A DNA stretch of 64,000 bases from Roseobacter sp. (GCA_015665415.1 JADFAE010000006.1:1-64000), one strand, 5' to 3'. Numbered from the stretch's first letter, positions 36,286 through 45,664 are shown. Notes: generated from the sequence alone by a model not told the origin. Made by a program: numbers and translations.

Positions 36286-37604
36286 CTGACACCATGAAAC
36301 ACAGCTTGATGTTTGTCGCTGTCGGGGCCCTCATCCTGCTCGAGGGCCTGACGGACTGGAGCTTTTTCTCAGGCTCCTGGAACTCTTCCCTTGTGATCCT
36401 CAACATGGGGCTGATTTCGGCCATCATGGCGCTGGGGGTAAACCTGCAGTGGGGCTTTGCCGGATTGTTCAACGTCGGCATCATGGGCTTTACCGCCCTT
36501 GGTGGCCTCGCTGTTGTGCTGACGGCAACGCCCCCCACCCCCGGTGCCTGGAGCGCGGGCGGACCCGGTGTGTTGATGGCCATGGTCATGGGGGCGCTTA
36601 CAGTGGTCTCTGCTGTGGCGGTGATCAGAGTGATGCCAAAGGGCAGCCTGCGCAGCCTGGTGGTGGTCTCCATTCTGGTGGTGGGATTCTTCATCTACCG
36701 CGCCCTGTTCGACCCATCCATCGGCGCGATCGAGGATATTTCTCCTGCAATTTCCGGCAACCTGGGCGGCTTGGGTTGGCCGGTGATCCTATCCTGGCCG
36801 GTTGGCGGTCTGTTGGCGGCCGGCGCGGCCTGGCTGATTGGCAAAACCGCCCTGGGCCTGCGCTCAGACTATCTGGCGATTGCCACGCTTGGGATCGCCG
36901 AGATCATCATCGCCATCCTCAAGAATGAAGACTGGCTGTCGCGCGGCGTGAAAAACGTTGTTGGCCTGCCCCGACCCGTGCCCTACGAGGTCGATCTGCA
37001 AAATGATCCGGCCTATGTGGAGTGGTTCGCCAGCTTTGGGCTGGATCCTGTCCTGGGCTCCACCCTTTATGTAAAGCTGGGCTATGCTTTGCTTTTCACC
37101 GTGGTGCTGGTGGTGCTTTTGTGGATGGCGCAGATGGCACTCAAAAGCCCCTGGGGCCGGATGATGCGTGCCATTCGCGACAATGAGGTGGCGGCGGAAG
37201 CCATGGGCAAGCATGTCACCAAGAGGCACCTGCAGATCTTTGTTCTGGGCTCTGCCATCTGCGGCATTGCCGGGGCGATGATGACCACTTTGGATGGGCA
37301 GCTGACACCGGGCACCTACAATCCGCTGCGGTTCACCTTCCTGATCTGGGTGATGGTGATCGTTGGCGGCTCTGGCAACAACTTTGGCTCGGTGCTGGGC
37401 GGTTTCCTGATTTGGTTCCTTTGGATCAAGGTGGAACCGATGAGCCTGGAGTTGATCACGCTGCTGACCTCCTGGATGAGCGAAGACAGCATCCTGCGCA
37501 CTCACCTGATGGAAAACGCGGCCCATATGCGGCTCTTCACCATGGGGCTTATCCTGCTCCTGGTGCTCAGGTTCAGCCCGCGCGGGCTCATTCCTGAAAA
37601 ATAA
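36282..37604 (+). CDS. livM: branched-chain amino-acid ABC transporter permease LivM
   Basis: 440-residue permease, with NLQWGFAGLFNVGIMGFTALG near the start, SDYLAIATLGIAEIIIAILKNEDW in the middle, and SPWGRMMRAIRDNEVAAEAMGKHVTKRHLQIF as the coupling loop. Overlaps livH by 4 bases (ATGA). Longer than E. coli LivM core regions because of an N-terminal extension with extra helices. Ends the operon before a strong terminator. Confidence 0.93.
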   Translation: MTDTMKHSLMFVAVGALILLEGLTDWSFFSGSWNSSLVILNMGLISAIMALGVNLQWGFAGLFNVGIMGFTALGGLAVVLTATPPTPGAWSAGGPGVLMAMVMGALTVVSAVAVIRVMPKGSLRSLVVVSILVVGFFIYRALFDPSIGAIEDISPAISGNLGGLGWPVILSWPVGGLLAAGAAWLIGKTALGLRSDYLAIATLGIAEIIIAILKNEDWLSRGVKNVVGLPRPVPYEVDLQNDPAYVEWFASFGLDPVLGSTLYVKLGYALLFTVVLVVLLWMAQMALKSPWGRMMRAIRDNEVAAEAMGKHVTKRHLQIFVLGSAICGIAGAMMTTLDGQLTPGTYNPLRFTFLIWVMVIVGGSGNNFGSVLGGFLIWFLWIKVEPMSLELITLLTSWMSEDSILRTHLMENAAHMRLFTMGLILLLVLRFSPRGLIPEK

Positions 37605-37609
37605 AACAA

Positions 37610-37641
37610 GGGCCGCCCCAAACCAGTGGCGGCCCTTTCTT
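37610..37641 (+). terminator. intrinsic terminator of the liv operon
   Basis: GGGCCGCC (37610-37617) and GGCGGCCC (37628-37635) followed by TTTCTT, 6 bases after the livM stop. Confidence 0.88.
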
Positions 37642-37652
37642 ATTGGACCAGA

Positions 37653-37687
37653 TTTCATTTGGCCCCAAATATCCCCCGCCGGGAGGC
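37653..37687 (-). repeat. second copy of the Rhodobacteraceae-type intergenic repeat
   Basis: Minus strand CCGGCGGGGGATATTTGGGG then CCAAATGAAA, between livM and the convergent DUF853 gene; compare 34001-34059. Confidence 0.45.
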
Positions 37688-37721
37688 ACAGGCGCTGGTG
37701 CAAACCAGCGCCTGTCTCGTC

Positions 37722-39266
37722 TTATCTGCCCTTGAACAACCCACCCAGGATTCCACGCACGATGCGCCGCCCGGTGGTGCCTTTCAGCTCCTTGATCACC
37801 GCCTGTGACATGGCCGAAGCAAAGGTATCTTTGGGGCGATAGCTGCGGGAGGAAGAGCGCGGGACCCGCGACCCGGAATAGCGACGGGCTGCATTGAATT
37901 CGCGCGCCATGGGGTCCGGTGCCTCCTCCGCAGAAGTTTGCGCAACCTCAGCCTCCTGCGCCGCTTTGGCCGTGCGCTGAGCCAGGATTTCATAAGCCGA
38001 ATGGCGATCCAGGGGGGTGTCGTATTTGCCGGCCATATCAGAGGTCTTTAGAAAATCTGCGCGCTCGGCAGCACTGATGGGTCCCAATTGGCTGCTGGGC
38101 GGGCGGATCAGCGTGCGTTCGACCACGCCGGGGATGCCCTTTTTCTGCAACATCGAGGTCACCGCCTCGCCAACGCCCACCTCGCGGATGGCCGCTTCGG
38201 TGGCAAAGCGGGGGTTCTCGCGATAGGTCTCCGCCGCCAGTCTCAGGTTCTTGCGATCCCGGGCGGTAAAGGCCCGCAAGGCATGTTGAATACGGTTGCC
38301 CAATTGGCCCAGGATATCCTCGGGCACATCTGCCGGGTTCTGGGTGATGAAATAGATCCCCACCCCCTTGGAGCGGATCAGACGGGCCACCTGCTCCACC
38401 TTGTCGACCAAGGCCTTGGGCGCATCTTCAAACAGCAGATGGGCCTCATCAAAGAAAAAGACCAATTTGGGCTTCTCCGGGTCGCCCACTTCCGGCAGCT
38501 CCTCAAACAGCTCGCTCAGCAACCAAAGCAGGAAGGTCGCATAGAGCTTGGGTGCCGCCATCAACTTGTCCGAGGCCAGGATATTGATCATTCCACTCCC
38601 GGCGCTGTCCTGGCGCATCAGATCCGCCAACTCCAGCGCCGGTTCCCCGAAGAGATCCGCTCCGCCCTGGTTTTCCAACACCAGAAGGCGTCGCTGAATG
38701 GCCCCAACCGAGGCCGGGGAGACATTGCCGTAGCGCAGCGACAGCGTGCTGCGGTTCTCGCCAATCCAGACCAGAAGCGCCTGCAGATCCTTCAGGTCCA
38801 GCAACGGCAGCGCCTGTTCATCGGCGAGACGGAAGGCGATGTTCAAAATGCCCTCTTGGGCCTCGCTCAGCTCCAGCAATTGCGCCAGCAGCAAGGGGCC
38901 CATCTCTGCCACGGTTGTGCGCACCGGATGGCCCTGCTGACCAAACAGGTCCCAAAAGGTGACCGGGCAACTGTGGTAGTGATAATCGTCAAAGCCAATC
39001 GTTTTGGCCCGCCCCATAAAGGCGTCGTGCAGTTTGTGATCCGCAGTTCCGGATTTGGCCAGGCCCGAAAGATCCCCCTTAACATCCGCCAGGATCACCG
39101 GCACCCCGGCCTGCGAGAAACTCTCGGCCAAGATCTGTAGCGTGACAGTTTTTCCGGTACCGGTGGCCCCTGCGATCAGCCCGTGACGATTGGCATATTT
39201 GAAACTCATCTCCTGCGGCACACCGTACCCTTCGCCACCGCCGCCTATGAAAATCTTATTGGTCAT
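37722..39266 (-). CDS. DUF853/HerA-like ATPase (YjgR family)
   Basis: 514 residues from ATG 39266 (AGGA 7 bases upstream). RecA/FtsK-HerA fold: Walker [23 protein letters not shown], Walker [13 protein letters not shown], sensor-type [28 protein letters not shown]. The C-terminus ends with [32 protein letters not shown], a possible amphipathic helix, after a Ser/Arg-rich linker. Function unknown; the family is related to DNA-translocating ATPases. It stands alone, convergent with the liv operon. Confidence 0.88.
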   Translation of the reverse strand: MTNKIFIGGGGEGYGVPQEMSFKYANRHGLIAGATGTGKTVTLQILAESFSQAGVPVILADVKGDLSGLAKSGTADHKLHDAFMGRAKTIGFDDYHYHSCPVTFWDLFGQQGHPVRTTVAEMGPLLLAQLLELSEAQEGILNIAFRLADEQALPLLDLKDLQALLVWIGENRSTLSLRYGNVSPASVGAIQRRLLVLENQGGADLFGEPALELADLMRQDSAGSGMINILASDKLMAAPKLYATFLLWLLSELFEELPEVGDPEKPKLVFFFDEAHLLFEDAPKALVDKVEQVARLIRSKGVGIYFITQNPADVPEDILGQLGNRIQHALRAFTARDRKNLRLAAETYRENPRFATEAAIREVGVGEAVTSMLQKKGIPGVVERTLIRPPSSQLGPISAAERADFLKTSDMAGKYDTPLDRHSAYEILAQRTAKAAQEAEVAQTSAEEAPDPMAREFNAARRYSGSRVPRSSSRSYRPKDTFASAMSQAVIKELKGTTGRRIVRGILGGLFKGR

Positions 39267-39344
39267 AATCATCCTTTTCCCGCATTGGAGCCCAGGTGCC
39301 ACCCGTCTCGAAATGAACACTGATCCTTAACTTTTATATGCGAT

Positions 39345-39434
39345 CAATATCAGGCCCGTCCTCTCCTAATCGAGCCATGGATGGGCATTTCCTCCCTGTC
39401 AGACTGGCCGTGCTCATAGCACGGCCCTTTTTTT
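39345..39434 (+). ncRNA. candidate small RNA ending at a perfect terminator
   Basis: A textbook intrinsic terminator, GGCCGTGCT-CAT-AGCACGGCC plus seven T (39406-39434), lies on the plus strand where no plus-strand gene precedes it: DUF853 starts at 39266 on the other strand. The roughly 60 bases before it contain CTCTCCT and CCTCCC, anti-Shine-Dalgarno-like stretches as in several alphaproteobacterial small RNAs. TATATG at 39335-39340 may be a -10; no good -35 is seen. The 5' end is therefore a guess. Confidence 0.45.
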
Positions 39435-39496
39435 GCCCGTATTTCGCGCAAATCTGGGTAAAGCAGGCTGCTGGCGTATTTTTTAAAGATTGCATG

Positions 39497-39525
39497 TTGA
39501 CCAATGCCCAACCCTCTCGTACCTT
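39497..39525 (+). promoter_or_regulatory. candidate promoter of the second small RNA
   Basis: TTGACC (39497-39502), a 17-base spacer and TACCTT (39520-39525), predicting a start at about 39532. Confidence 0.5.
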
Positions 39526-39531
39526 CCTACG

Positions 39532-39605
39532 CAATAACTAAGTCGGCCAGTCCGACGGGGAGAGACTACACAGAAAAGGAAGCCGGAGAGCTTCCTTTTT
39601 TGCTT
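39532..39605 (+). ncRNA. second candidate small RNA, about 74 bases
   Basis: The predicted transcript has a GTCGG-CCAGT-CCGAC hairpin (39542-39556), a purine-rich single strand (GGGGAGAGA), then a terminator AAAAGGAAGC-CGGAGA-GCTTCCTTTT (39574-39599) with following T. No reading frame of useful length fits. It lies 130 bases before the IalB-like gene and could also be an attenuated leader of it. Confidence 0.45.
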
Positions 39606-39734
39606 TTGTACCAAGGATTTCGCCACTGCGTCACAGGCTGGACAATTCCCCGCCGATCTGAGGATTTGTGACCTGACACCCCCCGTGCAACATGATACAG
39701 CCTGTTCAAACGACCTGTGAGAAACGAGGCATTC

Positions 39735-40361
39735 ATGATCAAGTCCCTAACGCCGATCACCCTGGCCGCCCTGATGGCTTTGACCAGCCCGCTGGCCGCT
39801 CAAGAGACCGCCACAGATACTGCTGATTCGACCACGCAGGCAGATACCGCTACCGCCGATCAGATATTGGACCTCGGTCAGCCCGTCGATGATGGCACGC
39901 CGCAGCTAGGCGATCGCTATGCAAAAGAGACCCATGGCGACTGGGATCTGGCCTGCGTCAAGACCGAGGCCGAAACTGACCCCTGTTCGTTGCTGCAAAT
40001 CCTGACCGATCCCAACGGCAACCCGATGGCCGAGGTCTCCCTGTTCCGGATCAATCAGGCCGGCGGCCAGGCCGTGGCTGGGGCCACCATCATCGTGCCA
40101 CTGGAAACTCTGCTGACTGCAGCCCTGACCATTTCGGTCGATGGCGCCCCCGGCAAGAGATACAATTATTCCTTCTGTAACCCGCTAGGTTGTGTGGCTC
40201 AGATCGGGTTGACCCAGGCGGATATCGACGCCTTCAAACAGGGTAGCGAAGCGGTCCTGTCCTTGCGCCCCGCGCCCGCCCCTGATCAACTGGTGGAAAT
40301 GAAGATGTCCCTCAAAGGCTTTACGGCCGGCTACAACGTTGTAGATGTGGTCACGCAATAA
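39735..40361 (+). CDS. invasion-associated locus B (IalB) family protein
   Basis: 208 residues from ATG 39735 (GAGG 6 bases upstream). Signal peptide MIKSLTPITLAALMALTSPLAA; an acidic Thr/Asp/Ala-rich stretch follows (about 23-45). Then comes the IalB domain: THGDWDLACVKTEAETDPCSLLQILTDPNGNPMAEVSLF, TIIVPLETLLT and YSFCNPLGCVAQIGLT. Four Cys suggest two disulfides. Periplasmic; in alphaproteobacteria the family is abundant and its role outside Bartonella is unclear. Ends at a strong terminator. Confidence 0.88.
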   Translation: MIKSLTPITLAALMALTSPLAAQETATDTADSTTQADTATADQILDLGQPVDDGTPQLGDRYAKETHGDWDLACVKTEAETDPCSLLQILTDPNGNPMAEVSLFRINQAGGQAVAGATIIVPLETLLTAALTISVDGAPGKRYNYSFCNPLGCVAQIGLTQADIDAFKQGSEAVLSLRPAPAPDQLVEMKMSLKGFTAGYNVVDVVTQ

Positions 40362-40385
40362 CCCTGTTCCACAGTGAAAATCAGA

Positions 40386-40418
40386 GACCGGCCGAGCCCT
40401 GCTCGTGCCGGTCTTTTT
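40386..40418 (+). terminator. intrinsic terminator of the IalB-like gene
   Basis: GACCGGC (40386-40392) and GCCGGTC (40407-40413) followed by TTTTT. Confidence 0.85.
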
Positions 40419-40444
40419 GTTGAATCATCGCCGGTGAAGGAAAT

Positions 40445-41653
40445 TCAGACCCGCCCCAGTGCCAGAACAGCGTTCAGGCCGCCAAAGGCAAAGGCATTGG
40501 ACAGTGCCACCTCAACCCTGGCGTCGCGGGCCTCATTGGGCACCACATCCAAGGCGCATTCCGGGTCTGCTTCCTCATAGCCGATGGTTGGGGCAATCAC
40601 CCCATCCTTTAGCGCCATGATGCAGGCCAAGAGCTCAACCGCACCGGTACCGCCGATCAGATGGCCATGCATGGATTTTGTCGAAGAGATCATCAACTGA
40701 TCCGCATGTGGTCCAAAGACATCCGCCACAGCGGCACATTCGGTTTTGTCATTAGCCACAGTGCCGGTGCCATGGGCGTTGATATAACCCACGCGATCCG
40801 GATCAATCCGTGCATCCTGTAACGCCCCAGCGATGGCCCGTGCCGCCCCCTGTTTGCTGGGCATCACGATGTCAGCGGCATCAGAGGACATGGCAAATCC
40901 CAGAACCTCACACAGGATCTCTGCGCCGCGGGCCCGCGCATGATCGTAGTCTTCAAAGACAAAGATGCCGGCACCTTCGCCCTGGACCATGCCGTTGCGA
41001 TTGGCACTGAACGGCCGGCAGGCCTCCTTGGACATGACCCGCAGACCTTCCCAGGCCTTGACCCCACCAAAACAGAGCATCGATTCAGACCCACCGGTCA
41101 CCATTGCCGGGCTCATGCCTGACCGCACCATCTGAAAGGCCTGCGCCATGGCGTGATTGGACGAAGAACAGGCGGTAGAGACAGTGAAACTGGGGCCCTT
41201 GAGATTGAACTCCATCGAGACATGGCTGGCGGCGGCGTTGTTCATCAGCTTTGGCACCACAAAGGGATGCACCCGATTTTTTCCGTCCTCATAGACAGAG
41301 CGGTAATTGTCATCCCAGGTCGAGACACCGCCCCCCGCCGTGCCCAGAACCACGCCCGATTTTGCCGCCAGTTCACCGTGAAACTCCAGGCCGGATTGCG
41401 CGATGGCCTCTTTCGCCGCGGTCAAGGTAAACTGGGTAAAGCGGTCATAAAGTGCCATTTGCTGGCGGTTGAACCGCCCCTCGGCCTCGAACCCATGCAC
41501 CTGGCCGCCAATCTTGATGGCAAGCCGCTCCACATCGCGGAATTCCAGTGCACCAATTCCACAGTGACCCTCGCGCATGGCCTCATAGGTAGCCGCCACG
41601 CTATGGCCCAGGGCATTGATAGTTCCGGCTCCGGTGACAACAACGCGCTTCAT
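40445..41653 (-). CDS. beta-ketoacyl-ACP synthase (KAS I/II type)
   Basis: 402-residue condensing enzyme with the thiolase fold. The nucleophile Cys is in VSTACSSSNHAMA, the two active-site His are in NAHGTGT and KSMHGHLIGGTGAVE, and the conserved Lys precedes the second. It elongates acyl chains on acyl carrier protein. It is the last gene of an operon with its own ACP and an LpxD-like acyltransferase, not beside fabG/fabD, which suggests a dedicated envelope-lipid product and not bulk fatty-acid synthesis. Confidence 0.92.
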   Translation of the reverse strand: MKRVVVTGAGTINALGHSVAATYEAMREGHCGIGALEFRDVERLAIKIGGQVHGFEAEGRFNRQQMALYDRFTQFTLTAAKEAIAQSGLEFHGELAAKSGVVLGTAGGGVSTWDDNYRSVYEDGKNRVHPFVVPKLMNNAAASHVSMEFNLKGPSFTVSTACSSSNHAMAQAFQMVRSGMSPAMVTGGSESMLCFGGVKAWEGLRVMSKEACRPFSANRNGMVQGEGAGIFVFEDYDHARARGAEILCEVLGFAMSSDAADIVMPSKQGAARAIAGALQDARIDPDRVGYINAHGTGTVANDKTECAAVADVFGPHADQLMISSTKSMHGHLIGGTGAVELLACIMALKDGVIAPTIGYEEADPECALDVVPNEARDARVEVALSNAFAFGGLNAVLALGRV

Positions 41654-41684
41654 GTCAAATTCCCCAAGAATTCAAGCGCTGATA

Positions 41685-41942
41685 TCACGCCTTTTGTGAC
41701 AGCAGTTTGTCAATCCCAGCAATAATGGCCGTAACATTCGAGATGTCAAAATCACTGGCTTCGGGGGTATTGGCATTGAAGGGTATGGAAATGTCGAATT
41801 CTTCTTCGATTGCAAAGATGCATTCCACCAGCCCCATACTGTCGATCCCGAGATCCTCCAGAGTGCTGGCAAGGGTTACATCTGATGGCTCCAACAGCGC
41901 CTGTTCAGCGATAATGGCTATGACCTGGTCCTGAGTGCTCAT
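41685..41942 (-). CDS. acyl carrier protein
   Basis: 85-residue ACP. The phosphopantetheine attachment Ser is in LGIDSMGLVE at helix II, with the usual acidic helix II-III (IFAIEEEFDISIPF). Slightly longer than housekeeping AcpP (77-80). Lies 31 bases before the ketoacyl synthase and 46 bases after the LpxD-like gene, so it is likely the carrier used by both. Confidence 0.92.
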   Translation of the reverse strand: MSTQDQVIAIIAEQALLEPSDVTLASTLEDLGIDSMGLVECIFAIEEEFDISIPFNANTPEASDFDISNVTAIIAGIDKLLSQKA

Positions 41943-41988
41943 GACGCCCCCGATCTGTGGTGTTGTGGCAGATGTACCGGCTAATAGG

Positions 41989-43062
41989 CTATTTGAAAAC
42001 AGCCTTTTTCAGCGCCTCGACGTCACGCAGTATGCGCGGCAACCGGCGCTGCGCCTTGTACATATCGGTATGCGTATCCATCTTTACCGCCGGATATCCC
42101 ATCATCACCCGGCCCGCCGGAGCATTCGACAGGATTTTGGTGCCACCCGCTGCGATCACGCCATCGCCGATAAATATATTGTCCGCCACACCGCACTGAC
42201 CGCCCAGCACCACATTGTTGCCGATGTCAACGGAGCCAGACACGCCGGTTTGACCACAGAGCAGGCAATCCCGGCCGACACGGGTGTTGTGACCCAGGTG
42301 CACTTGGTTGTCCAATTTGCTGCCATCCCCGATCACGGTATCTCGAATGGTGCCGTTGTCGATGGTGCAATTGGCGCCCATTTCCACATCATTTCCAACG
42401 GTTACCGCACCGAGCGAATGAATGCGAAGCCAGCTTTGCGCCTCGGCGTCGCCCTGGTCCCCCATGGTTTTGCGCGCGGTTTCCACTGTAGAGACCTCAG
42501 GCGTAACAAAGGAGAACCCATCGCCACCAATGCGCACGCCCGGCTGGGCGCGAAACCGCTCACCGATCTTGGCCCGGGCCCCAATCGACACCATTTCGCG
42601 CAGCTGCGCCTGCGCCCCGATCTCCACATCGGCCCCGATATAGCAATGCGGCCCGATCACGGATCCCTTGCCGATCTTGGCCCCCGCCGCAATGATGCTC
42701 AGCGGTCCGACACTGACCCCTTCGGCCAATACTGCGCTGGGGTCGATGACAGCTGAGGGATGGATCCCAGCCTCAAATCCCTGCCCCTGATCCAGCATCC
42801 TTGTCACGCCAGACAGGGCCATGCGGGGCCGCGGTGCAAAGATTGCAGCCTTGAGACCAAGTTGCTGCCAATCCGCCCCCTCCCAGAGCAGCGCCACCTG
42901 CGCGCCGCCTTTGGGCAGGCCTTCGGCATATTTGGCGGCGGTGGCCATTGCCAGATCCTGTGGCCCTGCCTCCTGAGGCTCAGCCGCCCGCAGAATAACA
43001 AGCTCCAGGTCTCCCTGTGCCACAAGCCCAAGGGAGTCAGCGATCTGGCGAACGGTGTACAT
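41989..43062 (-). CDS. LpxD-like UDP-3-O-acylglucosamine N-acyltransferase
   Basis: 357 residues. The N-terminal LpxD-type domain (1-100) is followed by left-handed beta-helix hexapeptide repeats (100-300), with the catalytic His in NQVHLGHNTRVG and GGQCGVADNIFIGDGVIAAGG. The C-terminal helix RLPRILRDVEALKKAV closes the trimer. LpxD N-acylates UDP-acylglucosamine in lipid A synthesis. Here the gene is not beside fabZ/lpxA but next to its own ACP, KAS and an L,D-transpeptidase, so it may be a paralogue with a special acyl chain. Confidence 0.85.
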   Translation of the reverse strand: MYTVRQIADSLGLVAQGDLELVILRAAEPQEAGPQDLAMATAAKYAEGLPKGGAQVALLWEGADWQQLGLKAAIFAPRPRMALSGVTRMLDQGQGFEAGIHPSAVIDPSAVLAEGVSVGPLSIIAAGAKIGKGSVIGPHCYIGADVEIGAQAQLREMVSIGARAKIGERFRAQPGVRIGGDGFSFVTPEVSTVETARKTMGDQGDAEAQSWLRIHSLGAVTVGNDVEMGANCTIDNGTIRDTVIGDGSKLDNQVHLGHNTRVGRDCLLCGQTGVSGSVDIGNNVVLGGQCGVADNIFIGDGVIAAGGTKILSNAPAGRVMMGYPAVKMDTHTDMYKAQRRLPRILRDVEALKKAVFK

Positions 43063-43110
43063 ATGTGGGGCCCTTTCCTGGCAACACGCAGCGCAATGCG
43101 GGCCCCTGAA

Positions 43111-44736
43111 TTACCCCTGGAGGTCAGGAAGCGCCACCCCAGCCCGCTCCAGTGCGGCCCAGACCTTGGCATCGCGCCCATAGACATCCCGGCGGAACTC
43201 GGCCCGGCCTTTGTTGGACACATAGGCGGTTCGGTAGATAATGTGAACAGGCACCTTCTGGTCCAACTCCACCTTGGTCTCCTTGCCGGAGTTCAGGATA
43301 CGGTGAAAGAAGTCCTTGGGGTTTTCGGTCTGACGCGCCAGCAGAGCATATGCAAATTCAAAAGGTTGCGCCAATCTGATACAGCCATGCGAAAAGGCGC
43401 GAACCTCGCGTTTGAACAGGCTTTTTTGTGGCGTGTCGTGCAGATAGATATTGTACTTGTTGGGGAACATGAACTTGACCAGACCCAGCGCATTGCTACG
43501 GCTGGGCGGCTGCCTCATTGCATAGGGAAAGCTACGGGCGGTAAACTGCGAGAAATCGACCGAGCCACGGTTGACCACGCGGCCCCGGCTGTCGGTGATC
43601 TGGATATGGCCCACCGCATTTGGGTTGTTGCGCAGTTTGGGCAGATATTCCTTGGTGATGATCGAGCGCGGCACATACCAACTTGGATTGATCACCATGT
43701 GTTCCATGACATCAGAGAACTCGGGTGAGCGGCGATCCGACTGGTTCTTGCCGATGACCGAGCGGGTCTCAAAGGTTACATCACCATTGTCGACGATCTT
43801 GGCGGTGAAATCGGTCTGGTTGACCAGAATGTGACGTTCGCCGCGCTCGGGCGTCAGCCAACGCTCGCGCTCCATGGCGATAATCACAGATTTCAACCGA
43901 TCGCGAACCGGGCGGTTGATTTCCTTCAACGTGCCACCACCAGCGACACCGTCCACTTCGAGACCATGATCCGACTGGAACCGCTCCACCGCCTGTTCCA
44001 TCTCGCGATCATAAAGCGCGGTGGCGCTGCGCGTCATATATCCCAGGGCCACCAGCCGGTTGCGCAGAGCGACCACCTGGCTGCCCTGATCTCCTGGCTG
44101 CAGCTTTTTGCCCGGTACCGTCGGGCCCCATCCGCCCGCAGCCATCAGCTGCTCCAGACGCAGTTTTTCGCGCATCAAGGCACGGTACTGCGGCGACGCC
44201 GGGATCAAGTTGCGCAAATAGGCAAAGGGTTGATTGTCGCGCATTCCCACAAGAAGGGCGGCACCATCGCTGTCCCGCCGCTTGCGGACCATGCCATCAT
44301 CAATCGAGGACGGCTTCAGCAGGCCGGTTTGCAGCATTGCGGCATAGTTAACAAAGGCGGTACTAAGAGCGGCCTCCACCTGACCAAAATCGCGGGCGGT
44401 ACGGGCCGCGCGCATCTGCTCCACCAACGCTGCGGCCTTGCCGGATTGATCCGGCAGACCATGGGCAGAGGCCTCTTCCAGGGCCCGCAGCAAGGCGGCC
44501 CGACGCAACGATGCGGCCTCATCACCGGCGGTCCAGAGAGCAGCATAGGTGTTTTCACGATAGAACTGCGCCACCGCATCGTTAACCGAAGCCTGTTCCG
44601 CTACCGCCTGACGAAAGGCGGTGGATTGTGCCGATGCCATCGGGGCCAAACCAAGGCTCCCTACTCCGCTCAGTGCCAAGGCAAAAAGTCCGCACTTGAG
44701 ACGTGACGCTCGGCTTGGGAACAGGGTTTTGGTCAT
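43111..44736 (-). CDS. L,D-transpeptidase with peptidoglycan-binding domain
   Basis: 541 residues with signal peptide (LFALALSGVGSLGLAPMASA). It has a helical N-terminal region, a peptidoglycan-binding repeat (PGDQGSQVVALRNRLVALGYM) and a YkuD catalytic domain whose nucleophile is Cys in SHGCIRLAQPFEFA; the His upstream belongs to the same motif. The layout matches the YcbB/LdtD type that makes 3-3 cross-links. Periplasmic. First gene of the transpeptidase-LpxD-ACP-KAS operon, 48 bases before the acyltransferase gene. Confidence 0.92.
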   Translation of the reverse strand: MTKTLFPSRASRLKCGLFALALSGVGSLGLAPMASAQSTAFRQAVAEQASVNDAVAQFYRENTYAALWTAGDEAASLRRAALLRALEEASAHGLPDQSGKAAALVEQMRAARTARDFGQVEAALSTAFVNYAAMLQTGLLKPSSIDDGMVRKRRDSDGAALLVGMRDNQPFAYLRNLIPASPQYRALMREKLRLEQLMAAGGWGPTVPGKKLQPGDQGSQVVALRNRLVALGYMTRSATALYDREMEQAVERFQSDHGLEVDGVAGGGTLKEINRPVRDRLKSVIIAMERERWLTPERGERHILVNQTDFTAKIVDNGDVTFETRSVIGKNQSDRRSPEFSDVMEHMVINPSWYVPRSIITKEYLPKLRNNPNAVGHIQITDSRGRVVNRGSVDFSQFTARSFPYAMRQPPSRSNALGLVKFMFPNKYNIYLHDTPQKSLFKREVRAFSHGCIRLAQPFEFAYALLARQTENPKDFFHRILNSGKETKVELDQKVPVHIIYRTAYVSNKGRAEFRRDVYGRDAKVWAALERAGVALPDLQG

Positions 44737-45094
44737 ATTATTAAGTCCTCAACAGCAATGCGCAGCAATTATGACGGCAGCTACATGAAATTTTGGTGAA
44801 AGGCAGGCCCAAATGTCCATTCACGTTTTAGAAACCAGTTTATGACAGTCTCTTAATGGTGCGTTGCAGTCGCATAAACAGGTTAATCTTCGTCACGCTT
44901 AGGGGAAAAATTAACCACTCGTCCCCTTTTGCGCAAAATTTTGCCGAAAACCTTCGCGAGACGGACGTCAAAGGAAACGATCCTTGGTTATTGATTCTCT
45001 CTGTGGCATACAGCCTCCAGACTGAAAAGCGCATTAGGCCCGTAACATCGGGCATAGGCAGGACTAAACTCGTTCGGGATGGCGTAGTTAAGAC

Positions 45095-45664
45095 ATGGCA
45101 GAGACAGCAAAGACGGGCATGACCCGGCGGGCACTTCTTGGTGCATTCGCAGCGACAACCATCGTCGCGGCACCAACCTTCTCCAAGGCAGCAGGGTTTC
45201 TTCGTGGTGGCGGCGATATTCGTCGTATCCGGATGTTTTCGGGTCGTACCGGCGAACGTATCGATATGGTCTATTGGATTGACGGCGATTACATCAAAGA
45301 CGCTGTGCGCGAAGTGAACCACTTCATGCGTGACTGGCGGACCGATGACGTCAAAGCCATCGATCTGCGCACCATCGACATCATGGCCGCCTCCCATAAC
45401 CTTTTGGATGTCAACGAACCCTACATGATGCTGTCGGGCTATCGCAGCCCAAAGACCAACGCGATGCTGCGCAGCCGCTCGCGTGGTGTGGCGAAGAACT
45501 CGCTGCACATGCGGGGTCAGGCCGCTGATTTGCGCCTGGCGTCCCGATCGGTCAGCCAAATGGCCAATGCCGCAAAGGCCTGCCGCGCCGGTGGGGTTGG
45601 CAAGTACCGGGGCTCGAATTTCGTCCATATGGATTGCGGCATTGTCCGCAGCTGGAACGGCTGA
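45095..45664 (+). CDS. Tat-exported DUF882 (M15-like) peptidase
   Basis: 189 residues with a twin-arginine signal (TRRALLGAFAATTIVAAPTFSKA). The DUF882/YcbK-type zinc-peptidase motifs are GYRSPKTNAMLR, SLHMRGQAADLRL (His and Asp ligands) and FVHMDCG (His ligand). Related E. coli MepK cuts 3-3 peptidoglycan cross-links. Divergent from the L,D-transpeptidase gene (358-base gap), which would pair the maker and cutter of the same bonds. In the gap, TTAAT and TTAACC elements (44883-44922) may be CtrA half-sites; no further gene is seen there. Confidence 0.88.
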   Translation: MAETAKTGMTRRALLGAFAATTIVAAPTFSKAAGFLRGGGDIRRIRMFSGRTGERIDMVYWIDGDYIKDAVREVNHFMRDWRTDDVKAIDLRTIDIMAASHNLLDVNEPYMMLSGYRSPKTNAMLRSRSRGVAKNSLHMRGQAADLRLASRSVSQMANAAKACRAGGVGKYRGSNFVHMDCGIVRSWNG

